From assembly GCA_050084515.1 (NCBI GenBank), contig CM114271.1, forward strand, positions 14,942,001 through 15,006,000: a DNA stretch of 64,000 bases, read 5' to 3'. The DNA comes from Blasia pusilla (Eukaryota > Marchantiophyta > Marchantiopsida > Blasiales). Each line of letters opens with the position of its first letter. Within the stretch, counting starts at the first letter, position 1. Below are positions 16,555 to 26,142 of this stretch, one piece after another. The notes under the pieces were generated by a model. That model was not told the DNA's origin. It ran no database searches and saw nothing but the letters and a program-made list of their open reading frames with translations. The translations under genes were made by a program, and so were the position numbers.

Positions 16555-17401
16555 AGAAGGAGGTCGACGTGGTCACTCACGTGCAGACCCTCGGAACGCC
16601 ACTCCGCGTAAAACCTCTAGAGCTACTCTCGGGTTCACCACCTTGCCTCTCAAAGTCCCGAACGGACTCCGTGATGACCCTCGTGCCCCTCTCACTCGAT
16701 CACTCTGAACCTCGTGAGTAATCCCTCAATCACTCATCCTAAACATGCGGCACTCGATCTACACTCTCCCTCCCCAAGACGTGTAACATGCGGCAATAGG
16801 CGGCGTGGTGCGGTAAATCGAAAAGACTATCATCTCATCGACAACCTACCCTCAACTCCGGACATCCCACACAGGTGTATGTTCCCTAAACCACATACGT
16901 AACTAATGCTCTCAGCATCCACACACCCAATATCCCCAAATAAACTACCAAAATCCCAGAATTCCTCACACGTGTAGGGTAAAGGACCAGAATGGGTAAC
17001 CTGAACACATGTCGATGTCGCTCCTCAGCAATTGTAAATCTTGACCCCAACTCGGTTGTGAAGCCAAACTCCTCAAACCAGAAAAACATAATCTGCTCCA
17101 CAATGACGGTGCGGCTCCGCGATCGAGACGGTGTGGTGCGACATTGAGCGGCACGGTGTGGAAATCGGTGGCGCGTTGCGGCTACGGGCGTCACGTCACG
17201 GTCCTCAATCTTCGTGGAGCAGCTTCCAACTCAAAACATAGTAACGCGGCTAGAAAACTCGAACCCCATAAATCATTGGGTCACACGTCGTCCAGAAAAG
17301 TACTCCAATCGGTCGACGACAGCTTGACGGGTAATGGGCCAGCTGACGGGTGAAAGGGCCTCGCGAAGGGTTGACGGCCTGACTTATTGTCTGCGTCCAC
17401 G
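16555..17401. other. Region between divergent gag and methyltransferase-pol
   Basis: No gene is recognised. On the gag strand this would be leader sequence upstream of gag. On the plus strand it lies upstream of the methyltransferase-like domain, and I could not find methyltransferase motif I here. A junction between two elements probably lies between about 17,230 and 17,400, but no clean terminal repeat marks it. Confidence 0.35.
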
Positions 17402-18414
17402 GTACAGGGGTACCAGAGTTCCCTACCGAGGGATATTTCCTTGTTGGGGGCGCAAGACTTAGAGCGGGTAGGGACCATTGATTTGGTCATTTCCAGTTGG
17501 TCATGTTAGGGCCAATTGAGTGCTGGACGAGGTAGCGGGTTGGTTGACACTTGGTCCAGATTATTTTGGGAGATGTTGAGGGTCTTACGGCACTTGCAAG
17601 AGCACTAGTCTCGTCTCCACGCTACATTCTGGAGAATGTGCCGATCTTAGGAGACTCCATGTCACGGGTGGTGACGAGTGCTCATCAGGTACGTGCCTGG
17701 ATCAGCCCAGCAGTGTTCTTGGATGCGGCGAGTGTAGGTTCTAGAGCCCATCGCACGCGTCTATGGTGGACCAACTTGTTGCCCCATGTGGTGTTACGGA
17801 GGGCGTATGCGAGAGTGGAGCGCTCCTCCCAGTTGTTAGTGGATTCCATTCTAGATCCATGTCGTCAATCACAAGCAGAGAGGCACGATGATCAACCAAC
17901 CCTCACTTTGGTCAACAGGGTAGGCAGGCCGCGGGTAGCCTTTCCCACGTTTGTGAGTTTTCCCGCTGCCTATGCATACAAGGAGGCCCTTCTTGGCTTG
18001 GTTTGGGATGACCAGGTTCAGAGGTTGGTGGAGCCCAACGTCGATAAGAGAGAGCGGGCGACAGAAGCATCACGACGCCATGTCTTGGGTCAGGCAATGG
18101 ACCTGAACTGCTTGACATGGATCTTCAGCTTGGGGGTGGCTGAGCAGCGTCGGATGAGATCGCCACAGATCACAGTAGTTGCGTTGGTGAGCCCCATGCC
18201 TACTGAGACGGTGGAGGCAGTGGCTGGGGGCGAGACCCGAGCAGATCGACACACCAGGGGAGATCGGGAGAGACACCCTTGGACTTCTTGGGATGTTTTG
18301 CAGGTACACCAAGAGATGATAGCCACAACATCGAGCGTGGTTCCGAGCACTGCATGTGGAGGAGATCATAGTTTGCAGTTGGCTGCAGAAGAGCAGTCGA
18401 GCGTTGTTGTTTGA
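17402..18414 (+). pseudogene. C5-cytosine DNA methyltransferase-like domain in retroelement
   Basis: Two reading frames together show the ordered motifs of C5 DNA methyltransferases. The first frame (from 17,402) has DLVISSWSC at about 17,480-17,506, where motif IV holds the catalytic Cys, followed by a stop where Gln is usual. Then come GRGSGLVD and a helix ending RVLRHLQEH near 17,605. After a frameshift, 17,614-18,130 has RYILENVP (motif VI, Glu at 17,632-17,634), SRAHRTRLWWTN (motif VIII-like), VDKRERAT (start of the target-recognition ERxR-type segment, apparently shortened) and VLGQAMDLN (motif X-like). Motif I, which binds S-adenosylmethionine, was not found, so the N-terminus is lost or degraded. 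It is fused upstream of reverse transcriptase. C5 methyltransferases inside retrotransposons are known from charophyte algae and dinoflagellates. The subfamily cannot be decided by eye. Confidence 0.75.
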
Positions 18415-18474
18415 GACGGGGTTGCACCATAGCAACCACCGATACCCACACCAGAGCGTCCTACCGTAGTCACG

Positions 18475-19557
18475 ATGGAGACTTGGAAGCCAGATATGGG
18501 CCCTAAGTTGACAGGAGGAGAGCGGCACCGGATACATCAGTTCCTCACGAGTGATAGGAGTTGCTTTGCATTTAGCATGGAGGATTTGGGTACGCTGAAG
18601 GGACCGGGGATCCGCATTGAGGTGTCGAGTGATACGCCGATCTTCCAACGATCCTATAGGTATAGTGATATTGAGAGGGCTCTGATTCAGAGTAGGAGCC
18701 AGGACTTGGTCAGAGAAGGACAAGTGGAGATGTCCCATGGGGAGTATGCATCTGCCATTGTCATGCCCGCCAAGAAGGATGTGCATGACAACTGGACGGA
18801 TAGGCGGATGTGTGGGGATTACCGACCTATCAATCGATAGACGAAGTCCGATAAGTATGCCATGCCCACCCCTGAGGAGATCTTTGATGCGATTTGTCAC
18901 GCAAAGGTCTTCAGTTCATTGGATTTGCAAGCTGGATACCATCAACTGCCTATCAAATTGGAGGTCAGGCAGAAGACGGCATTTTGGGGCATCGATCCTC
19001 ACGGGAAGGATTGTTTGTACCAGTGGCGGTTCTTACCTTTTGGGTTAAAGAACCCCCCGGCTGAGTTTCAAAGGGTCGTGGATAGGATCTTGGCTGGTCT
19101 CGATTTTGCTAGGTGTTATATTGATGACATCATAGTCTTTAGCGCCACGGTTGAGGAGCATGAGTGACATCTAGAGGACGTGTTTCAACGATTGCAATTA
19201 CATGGGCTGAAGCTACATCCAGGCAAGTGCAAGTTCTTCTACGACCAGATTGAGTACTTGGGTCATACGATATACCCAGGGGGCCTTGGTGTTCAGCATA
19301 CAAAGGTAGAGGCTATCTCACGCATTCCACGCCCTACAGATGTGAGCCGTGTTCGTGCATTCATGGGATTGGCGAACTTCTATCGGCGGTACGTCAAGGG
19401 ATTCAGTTCGATTGTGAAGCCTCTGACCTTGCTGACAAAGATGGATCATGAGTGGCACTGGGGGGATGAGCAAGAGCGAGCATTTGAGTTGCTCAAGGAC
19501 AAATTGACGTCTGCGCCCATCTTGAGGAGACCAATCCGGGGGCGTCCTTTCCAGTAG
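18475..19557 (+). pseudogene. Ty3/gypsy reverse transcriptase
   Basis: The frame runs through the classic blocks: CGDYRPINR (near 18,810), FSSLDLQAGYHQ (18,911), WRFLPFGLKNPPAEFQR, and the catalytic YIDD at 19,117-19,128. The thumb region follows (LHPGKCKFF, YLGHTI, MGLANFYRRYVKGFS). Stops interrupt it at 18,838-18,840 and 19,165-19,167 and at its end at 19,555-19,557. The two internal stops are explained by C-to-T changes of Gln and Arg codons. The catalytic aspartates are still present, so decay is recent relative to the chromodomain relic at 2.4 kb. Confidence 0.9.
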
Positions 19558-19850
19558 CACACAGATTGGAGCATGTTGGGGCTTGGAGCGGTGCTCACCC
19601 AACATGATGATGAGGGTAGAGAGTTTGTGGTTGCTTATGCTAGCCGCTCAAACAACGCTGTAGAGGCGAAGTACAGCTCGTATGAGGGTGAGTGCTTGGC
19701 TGCGGTGTGGACTGTCGCGCATTTCAGGTGCAACAATAGAGGGCTCTATTGTTGCAGGAATATGATTTTCAGGTGGTTCATAGATCTGGGACGCTCAACC
19801 ATGATGCAAATGGGTTGAGTCGTAACCCATGTCCGAGTCAGCAAGATGCG
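19558..19850 (+). pseudogene. RNase H domain, internally deleted
   Basis: [15 protein letters not shown] (first catalytic Asp), [19 protein letters not shown] (catalytic Glu) and [11 protein letters not shown] follow the reverse transcriptase. The sequence then jumps to [14 protein letters not shown] and DANGLSRNP. About 30-35 residues, including the usual TDH segment, are missing. The junction is a perfect palindrome at 19,729-19,756, and the reading frame changes there. Confidence 0.85.
19729..19756. repeat. Perfect palindrome at RNase H deletion junction
   Basis: TGCAACAATAGAG (19,729-19,741) and its exact reverse complement (19,744-19,756) are separated by GG. The right arm is ordinary coding sequence for the LLLQ segment. 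The left arm is therefore an inverted copy laid down at the deletion point. Confidence 0.9.
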
Positions 19851-20210
19851 ACTGGAGCTCGATGGCATGGAGAGAGTGATGAGGAGTCAGTGCCAAGATG
19901 GCACGCGTCAGCCTATTTAGGCATGTTGGCTATGGAGAGTCAGAGTGTGGAGACTTCGATGGCAAGGTCTGGTGGAGAGTCCTGGGATTCCGAGGCCAGT
20001 GAGGAGACGACAAGTGGCAGAGATATTCATGATGATGGAGTAGTCTTGGAGTACCTTCGTACTAGCAGCGTTGCCAGCACTATGGGTGCTAGAGAGCGAG
20101 ATCGGATCCTACAGCGGGCCAGACGGTTCCGTTGGGAGGGGACACATGTTTTGAGGGTTTGGGAGGATGGCAGAGTATGCGTAGTGCCACATCCTTTGCT
20201 GAGAGCATGA

Positions 20211-21255
20211 CTAGTGCAGCATGCCCACGAGGAGTTGGGTCACTTTGGGGTGAAGCGGACGTACAGCTTGCTCCAGATTTTGTATTGGTGGCGAGGCATG
20301 CAAACTGACGTTCAGCAGTTTGTTGCCAAGTGCATGGTGTGTGATCGGGTCCGAGCATCGTTCAATGCTCCGACTCCACAATTGCATCCATTACCGATCA
20401 TGGGCTTAGGGTATAGATGGAGTTTGGATTTTGCAGGACCTTTGTCTTTGACGGAGCGTCACAGTCGTTATGTGTTGGTGATGGTCGAGCACTTCTCGAA
20501 ATGAATCGAGTTGGTTGCATTGCCTCATAAAGCGAGTGAGGGAGTAGCTTATGCCTTCCTTGATAGAGTGTTGAGTCATTATGGCACACCGGCTGAGATG
20601 TTGATAGACCAGGGTACTGAGTTTCCCGGTGAGTTCCAGGCCTTGGGCGCTCATCGACCATCGTACGACTTTGCGAGATCATCCCAAGGCAGATGGATTA
20701 GCGGAGAGAGTTTTGCAGACTGTGAAGAGGGGTTTATGCAAGTATGGCTTGCAAACAGGTCACCTAGGAGACTGGGACCTCCAATTGCGCTGGTTGGAAA
20801 TGGGATACAGATTCAGGAGGCAGGCATCCTTAACGTCTTTTTCATCGTACTTGCTACTTTATGGCCGAGAGTCAGTTTACCTACGGCCATTCGTCGAGAT
20901 GCTGGTGAGGTGCTGGATCTAGATGACCAAGATGTATGGATGTCAGCATGTTCTCAGAGGGCTGAGTTATTTCGGAGAGTGATGCCCATGGCGTTCGAGA
21001 ACTTGGCGATTGCACATCGACGAGATACGTTGAGGTATGTGAATATTCGGGGTGGTGGTTATCGACCAACTATCTTGAGGTTTCATCAGGGAGATTATGT
21101 CTACTTGTAGCAGACGACATCGAAAACGTTGGATGTGACTGCAGGGTGCACTATCTTGAGAGTGCATTATGTCTTGTCATCCGGTGTTCTCTTGCTGGAG
21201 GGACGCGATGGTATGGTATGGTATGGAAGGACCATGTGCGTAATTGTGCACCATG
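20211..21255 (+). pseudogene. Ty3/gypsy integrase
   Basis: The zinc domain (HAHEELGHFGVKR ... CMVCDRVRAS) keeps its His2-Cys2 residues at about 20,222-20,350. The core follows with WSLDFAGPLSL (first Asp) and LIDQGTEF (second Asp). After a frame change the region with the catalytic Glu reads HPKADGLAERVLQTVKRGL (about 20,675-20,730). Later parts (ANRSPRR frame, then RRDTLRYVN, GDYVYL, DVTAG) form the C-terminal region. Stops occur at 20,208-20,210 (Arg to stop) and 20,502-20,504 (Trp to stop). The same family is present at 1-682. Confidence 0.88.
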
Positions 21256-21319
21256 TCACCTTCCTAACATTGATGGTACAGTGGATCCGAGCTTAGCAGT
21301 AGTTCCTACAGGCTTACGT

Positions 21320-21457
21320 TGTATGTTGTGTGGTTCTGCCCGTGATGCGGCCACGATGCTAGTTTGTGATAGTTGTTCGAGAGATTGGCATATGGCATGT
21401 CTGACGCCACCTCTCACTAGGGTTCCTCGGGGACGATGGATGTGTCCCAGATGTACA
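21320..21457 (+). pseudogene. PHD finger at the end of the retroelement polyprotein
   Basis: The last open frame of the element (stop at 21,458-21,460) ends with a complete Cys4-His-Cys3 PHD zinc finger. Its ligands are CMLC, CDSC, the His of DWHMAC, the Cys of that segment, and CPRC at the very end. Leading sequence (PNIDGTVDPSLAVVP) connects it to the integrase tail. PHD fingers commonly bind the histone H3 tail. In a gypsy integrase this position is usually held by a chromodomain, so a role in choosing integration sites is an inference. The finger itself is undamaged in this copy although upstream parts are broken. Confidence 0.85.
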
Positions 21458-21648
21458 TAGAGGAGATACTGGGTAGGTTTCGATCCCGACTTTTTCTCTG
21501 ACATGGATGATAGGAAGACGACTAACGATGGGGCCACATGAGCACCCGGCCTTCTTGCTCTTAACGTCCGAGAGATGTATGTCATGGTAGGTAGGGATAG
21601 ATGGCTATCTGGAGTTAGAGGGACCTAACCATCAGCTAGGGGGGCGAT

Positions 21649-22282
21649 TGGAGATTTTTGGGTACTTCTTGTCTTGTTGTTTGGATGCCGTGAGTTAGCA
21701 TGGGATCGTGCGTGTTTGTGTGTGTGTTTGGTGACAGCGATGTATGTTGTGTACGATATGTATGCGCACGACAACTGTCACGTCCTTTAGGATAGATCGG
21801 TGAGATCTAGTAGAGCGTCTTCAAGAGTAGTGGAGGACATGCCTAGGAGGTCGAGGATGACCTACTGAGGCCCCGAGAAACCTGAGAGAGCAGGTTTCTG
21901 TTTCGTTTTGGCTCATTTGGAGCCATATTGAGGAACTTCCTATTTTAGGTAAGTACCATTTTGAGTATATGATCGACTTTATATTTTTGGTAAGTGACCC
22001 TTGACCTCCTACATCAGGTTAGGAGCCAAGGAGGTGACTTGGGAGAATAGGTTACCATGGAGAGAGCTTGGGAGAGGGGAAGGGTATAAATCCCAAGGAG
22101 AGAGAGCTTGAGAGCTCATTCTCTCTTTGTTGAACCTCTTGGCATGCGGCAACGGAGTTATGATCCCTTGCCTTGTGAGTGTAACCCAAGCCTCTCATTA
22201 GGAGAGTGGGTTTGGTTTGACATTGGAGAGAGTGCACACCTTTGAGAGTTATGGTGTAGAGAGAGATTGGATCTTACTTTAT
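21649..22282 (+). repeat. LTR of the methyltransferase/PHD gypsy element
   Basis: The segment begins TGGAGATTTTTGGG just after the purine-rich tract. Its first roughly 125 bp are repeated from 22,283 (TGGAGATATTTTGG), giving a period of 634 bp. A GT microsatellite lies near 21,716 and the rest contains a TATAAA-like box at about 22,085. The right end lacks the expected CA. A reversed relative is at 35,145-35,640. Confidence 0.7.
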
Positions 22283-22410
22283 TGGAGATATTTTGGTACT
22301 TCTTGTCTCGTTGTTTGGATGCCATGAGTTAGCATTGGATCGTGCGTGTTTGTGTGTGTGTGTGTTCGGTGACAACGATGTATATTGTGTTGCGATGGGT
22401 ATGCGCACGA
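22283..22410 (+). repeat. Truncated second LTR copy in tandem
   Basis: About 128 bp repeat the start of the LTR at 21,649 with a few substitutions and a longer GT tract. The copy stops after GCGCACGACA, where a different LTR-like sequence begins. It represents an LTR-LTR tandem cut by a later event. Confidence 0.75.
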
Positions 22411-23070
22411 CAGTCTCCTCCCCCCTCTCTATACGTACTTTTAGGGGTCTCCAAGCAAAGGGAACCCCAATTTTCCCATTATCCACCTTGGGCCCTTCAT
22501 TTTGGCATACAATCCAAACATGGTTCACGACTCGCAGACGTGCGCTTGACTAGTACCCCCCAAGATGGCTTGGTGGAGTCTTCCTAAAGATTTTGCAACT
22601 CCCAACTACTCAAATGCATGTTAGAGCTTGGACCCACATTTTGTGAATCTCATGACAAATGTTTATCTCAAATCCTGCCATTTTTTATCTTATGGTTATC
22701 TTACCGTCTTTTGTGTTTCATGACTAGTCTTATGGCGTCAAGCCCTTCTTGACTACACTCATGCTCCTTGTTACTTGCCCACGACTTGGAGCTTGGCTTA
22801 AGGATCACACTTTGCTTTCCTGGCCCTTATCTTGGCAAATAACTACACCCTTTCTGACCTAAGGCTAGTCTCAAGGCACGTGTCTGTCGTGACTAGCATC
22901 AATAATATGGTCGGTTCCTCCGCCCTTCCTAGTTCCACGAAAAAGTGGTGTAGGTTTCAACTTTGGTAGGCTACACCAATGTCTCTCCTTCTTGAACTGG
23001 AATCATGACTCGCTTCTTGGGTTCTTGCCAGCCTAGATGCCATAATCTTGGATATTCGCGATGATATGCC
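22411..23070 (+). repeat. Diverged LTR-like block (copy D)
   Basis: The block shares scattered segments in order with 43,330-43,990, such as TTGGACCCACAT, TGACTAGTCT(T/C)(A/G)TGGCGTC, CACCTAAGGCTAGTC-like and ATCATGACT(C/T)GCTTCT. It also shares GGGCCCTTC(A/G)TT with LTR copies A and B. It is non-coding. I take it as an old LTR of the same superfamily, orientation plus. Confidence 0.55.
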
Positions 23071-23321
23071 TTGTAGAGGCGATAAACCTTGGTTCTAAGG
23101 TTGGAAAGGCTATGCACACAGACCATTCGCAAGAGTAGATTACAACGATGGAATTGAGGTTTCTTGATGTTGGATTAGTCAAAATATCTTGTATAAAGCA
23201 TGTAGGGATAGAGAAGATCTTGGATGAATGTGTGAGGCTATATAAATAGAGGCAGCTACGATGATTATAAGGTATTGTGTAATGTGAGTGAAGAGATGGT
23301 TTTCTTGCATTACAATAAAAG

Positions 23322-23900
23322 GTAGTTAAAGAGGAGGTGAATGACTTGACCTTGGAGCCTATGCTCGTATTGCCCACTTTTGGTTCATGGCAAGCTACAC
23401 TTGCAAAATCGGAGGAGATGTACGCCAAACGCGCCATAGAGTTTGCCATGATTTCTCCAAGAGTTGTAATGTTGGATAACCAAGGAAAGATTTTATGCTT
23501 GGTTAATTTAGAAGATAGAGGGTATTGTTCGCGATGTATCTTGTTGGATTTAGAAGTGCATCCCTTGATGTTAGGGAAGGGGTCATGCACATATTTCGGT
23601 TTGACTTGGGCTCGCATTCAGCAATGTCCATTCAAGATTTAGACATCAATTGATGGGGCCAATTAATCAGTCCACATGAGATGGTAGGTGGGATCAAGCT
23701 AGAGCATGTGGCTGTTGCTCTAGCTTGGTGGGTGGTATGGGGGTTTAAGAGAGATGGAATGATCCTCCATTGTAAGAAGAGAAGTTGCAAAGCTCAAGAA
23801 GATCCTTACCTCTCTAGAGGAATGGAGGCACGTGGGCCCTCTCTCGAGGGCTAGAGGGTCCCTTGGGCCCAATGTATAGCATGAGCACAAAAGTAATAGT
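23322..23900 (+). pseudogene. Probable retroelement protease-region remnant
   Basis: An open frame reads SEEMYAKRAIEFAMISPRVV, then YCSRCILLDLEVHPLMLGKG and GLTWARIQQCPFKI before a stop at 23,640-23,642. Fragments after it (LEHVAVALAWWVVWG) look like a continuation. The order resembles the aspartic-protease region of plant gypsy elements. However, the expected DxGS active-site motif has degenerated (LLDLEVHP), so this is tentative. It is not joined to the pol at 17-21 kb. Confidence 0.4.
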
Positions 23901-26142
23901 ATAATCTATTATCGTAGACTTTATTCTAACAAGATGCTTTTTTTTTACAAAAGGAATACCTGGTACAATTTCACTCCTTGTCAAAATTCTTGTGTGTGCA
24001 CAACAATACATAACAAACATCATCATCACATACACACATGTTCATTAATCTCCCCGATGTAGCGTAAGTATATATACACTATCATACCAAGAGGCCATAC
24101 AATCTATAACATTCAAGGAAAGACCTTTTGTTGACATTGACCACTACTCATTATGACCCTTGCGTGTACTCCCAATATTGTTTTTACTCACCATCTAGCC
24201 TATCCACTTGTACTTCACACGAGTTGAATAACGGATTCCTCCCCCCTCCCTCCCTCTCAAAGGGAGGAACGGGGGAGAATATCCTCCATTATCTTACGCA
24301 CAAGTGTGCTTCTCCCAAACAAATCATGTTTGGTGGGTCTTTCATTCATCTTTTATCTTCTTTCCTTACGTTAATGATCTATCCATTACGTTAATGAAAT
24401 AAAATCTATCCATACGTCAATGATAGATTTTTTTTCTCAACTAGTTTCTCATCCCTTATCATGCATCTTCTATTTTGTATATTCCACCAGAGAGATTTTC
24501 TCTAGAACTTAGTTAGGGTCCAAATGTATCTCTCCCTTTGATCCTTGTCCAAGTGTCCATTACTCTAGTGCCATAGATCTCCCTAAGGCACACATGGAGG
24601 AGGGTCAATTCATTCCTCCTCCCTACCTCATGTTTCCTTGACATTTTGAAAATGTACTTAACATATTCCAATTTCTCTCTTTGAGTTCTGTGTATACTCT
24701 TACTTTGTTGAAATCATCCATTTCTTTCCTTATATGCTATATTACATTCTTTCCTCCTATGCTATATTAACAATAAATTTCCTATCATTACACACTTTCA
24801 CATGCACTAAAGATTTAACACAACCCCAAAAAAAATCACATATATACACCATCTCATGAAAGTCTTTGATTGAAAATTCATCACTTCATAGCCCACAAGT
24901 TTACTGTAACTTTACCTCCCCTGGCTAAATTCCAATCCACAAGCTTTCCAGTTTTGGTAGTGCTAGTGATTAGGTTATTGACATGCATATGTTGCAAGGA
25001 CTGCAAGGATATCGTTTTTAATGGGGCGACTGTAGTATGATGGTTTCTCGTCCTAGGACATGAATAAATTCTCCTGCGGTTCTTTGAGATTCAAAATACA
25101 AAGAACATATTTTCAGCATTTCTTAAGTGTTCGTGTCTGCTTGACATTTGAAATCTAAATAGTTCATGTTCAGATCGGACGTATCTGACTTACATGCCCT
25201 CTTCGCCTTTTTCCTCTCCTGCTTAGAACCCCTGCCTTCCCTTGGGCATGATTAGCCTTTAGATATTTCTTTTTCTGCTGCCCAAGGATTCCCCCCACAC
25301 GGTCATCCACCTGGAATACTGTGATTGTCAAGACTTCGGCATTACTGCTCCTGTGAATGAATTAGTGAGGTCTGCAGTTGGTGTGTTCCAGCGCAGGTTC
25401 ATTGTCCATTGCAGGTTGGTCTACAACCTTTCAAGGTATGACCCTGAGATAGATTTAACTTCAGAACAGTGCACAAGAACAGTTGATTCTAGTAACTCCC
25501 ACATATTCGGAACCACCCACCACACATTATGCTGCTTCACCCACTAGGCGATCTATGATGAACTCAAAGATCTGATGAGGTTCCACGGGCAGTGAACAAA
25601 CCCACTTGGTGATTTGGCTTCAGAGTGCGCGCTCCATGCAGATGTAATTTAATAAGAGCATTCCTCAAGGATGATGGGGCAGGAAAGAAAGTTGTCAGGC
25701 AAACTCCCAGGAAGACGGAAGCAATTCACACCCCATCCTTTCTCCCATTATCCAAATCACTGTGAGGATCGATATCCAAGCGATGGAAAACACTTGAGTC
25801 GCAGGCCACCCATTGGTCTCCCCATGACTTTCATTGCAACCATCTCTCTCGGTTTCAGAAAAATCACATGGTCTGCACAAAAGGGTGACCCTTTTGGCAT
25901 TGTGGGGATGCACATCTTTGTGCTGTGCGTTTCTAACTACTGTAAGCACCATTTCCAGAATGCCCTGATAGAAATGTGGAACAAAAGATTGACTTTGACA
26001 AAAAAAGAATGTGGACTTAAACCTGGTGGTTCGGGTGTGGGTGGAGAATTTGGAAGGGATCTACCTTCATTGCTCACTCAAACGGGAGAAAAAATGACCA
26101 CTTCACTGGTTAGCTAAGGGAATGAATGGCAGTGCATTGATT
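23901..26142. other. Gene-free AT-rich stretch
   Basis: No gene is recognised. There is a purine/pyrimidine inverted segment around 24,240-24,275 (CTCCCTCTCAAAGGGAG) and an unrecognised 148-codon frame at 25,671-26,117 (+). The last part should include the 3' UTR of the minus-strand gene ending at 26,143. Confidence 0.4.

Larger units (their letters stand above)
17402..22282 (+). mobile_element. Degenerate Ty3/gypsy element with methyltransferase and PHD domains
   Basis: The plus strand carries in order a C5-cytosine methyltransferase-like domain, reverse transcriptase, RNase H, integrase and a PHD finger. A purine-rich tract (AGGGGGG at about 21,638-21,644) and an LTR from 21,649 follow. 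RT-RH-IN is the Ty3/gypsy domain order. No aspartic protease or gag is joined on this strand, and the 5' LTR is not identified. There are at least six stops or frame changes, so the copy is inactive. Another fragment of the family is at 1-682. Related LTR sequence lies reversed at 35.1-35.6 kb. Confidence 0.8.

Noticed and set aside
17551-18414. Host DRM or CMT methyltransferase gene instead of a retroelement domain
   Set aside because: It is directly followed in the same orientation by gypsy RT, RNase H and integrase, has no visible introns, and carries the same style of decay.
18070-18900. 276-codon open frame on the minus strand
   Set aside because: It is antisense to the methyltransferase/reverse transcriptase region, whose plus-strand motifs are unmistakable. 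The minus translation has no recognisable domain.
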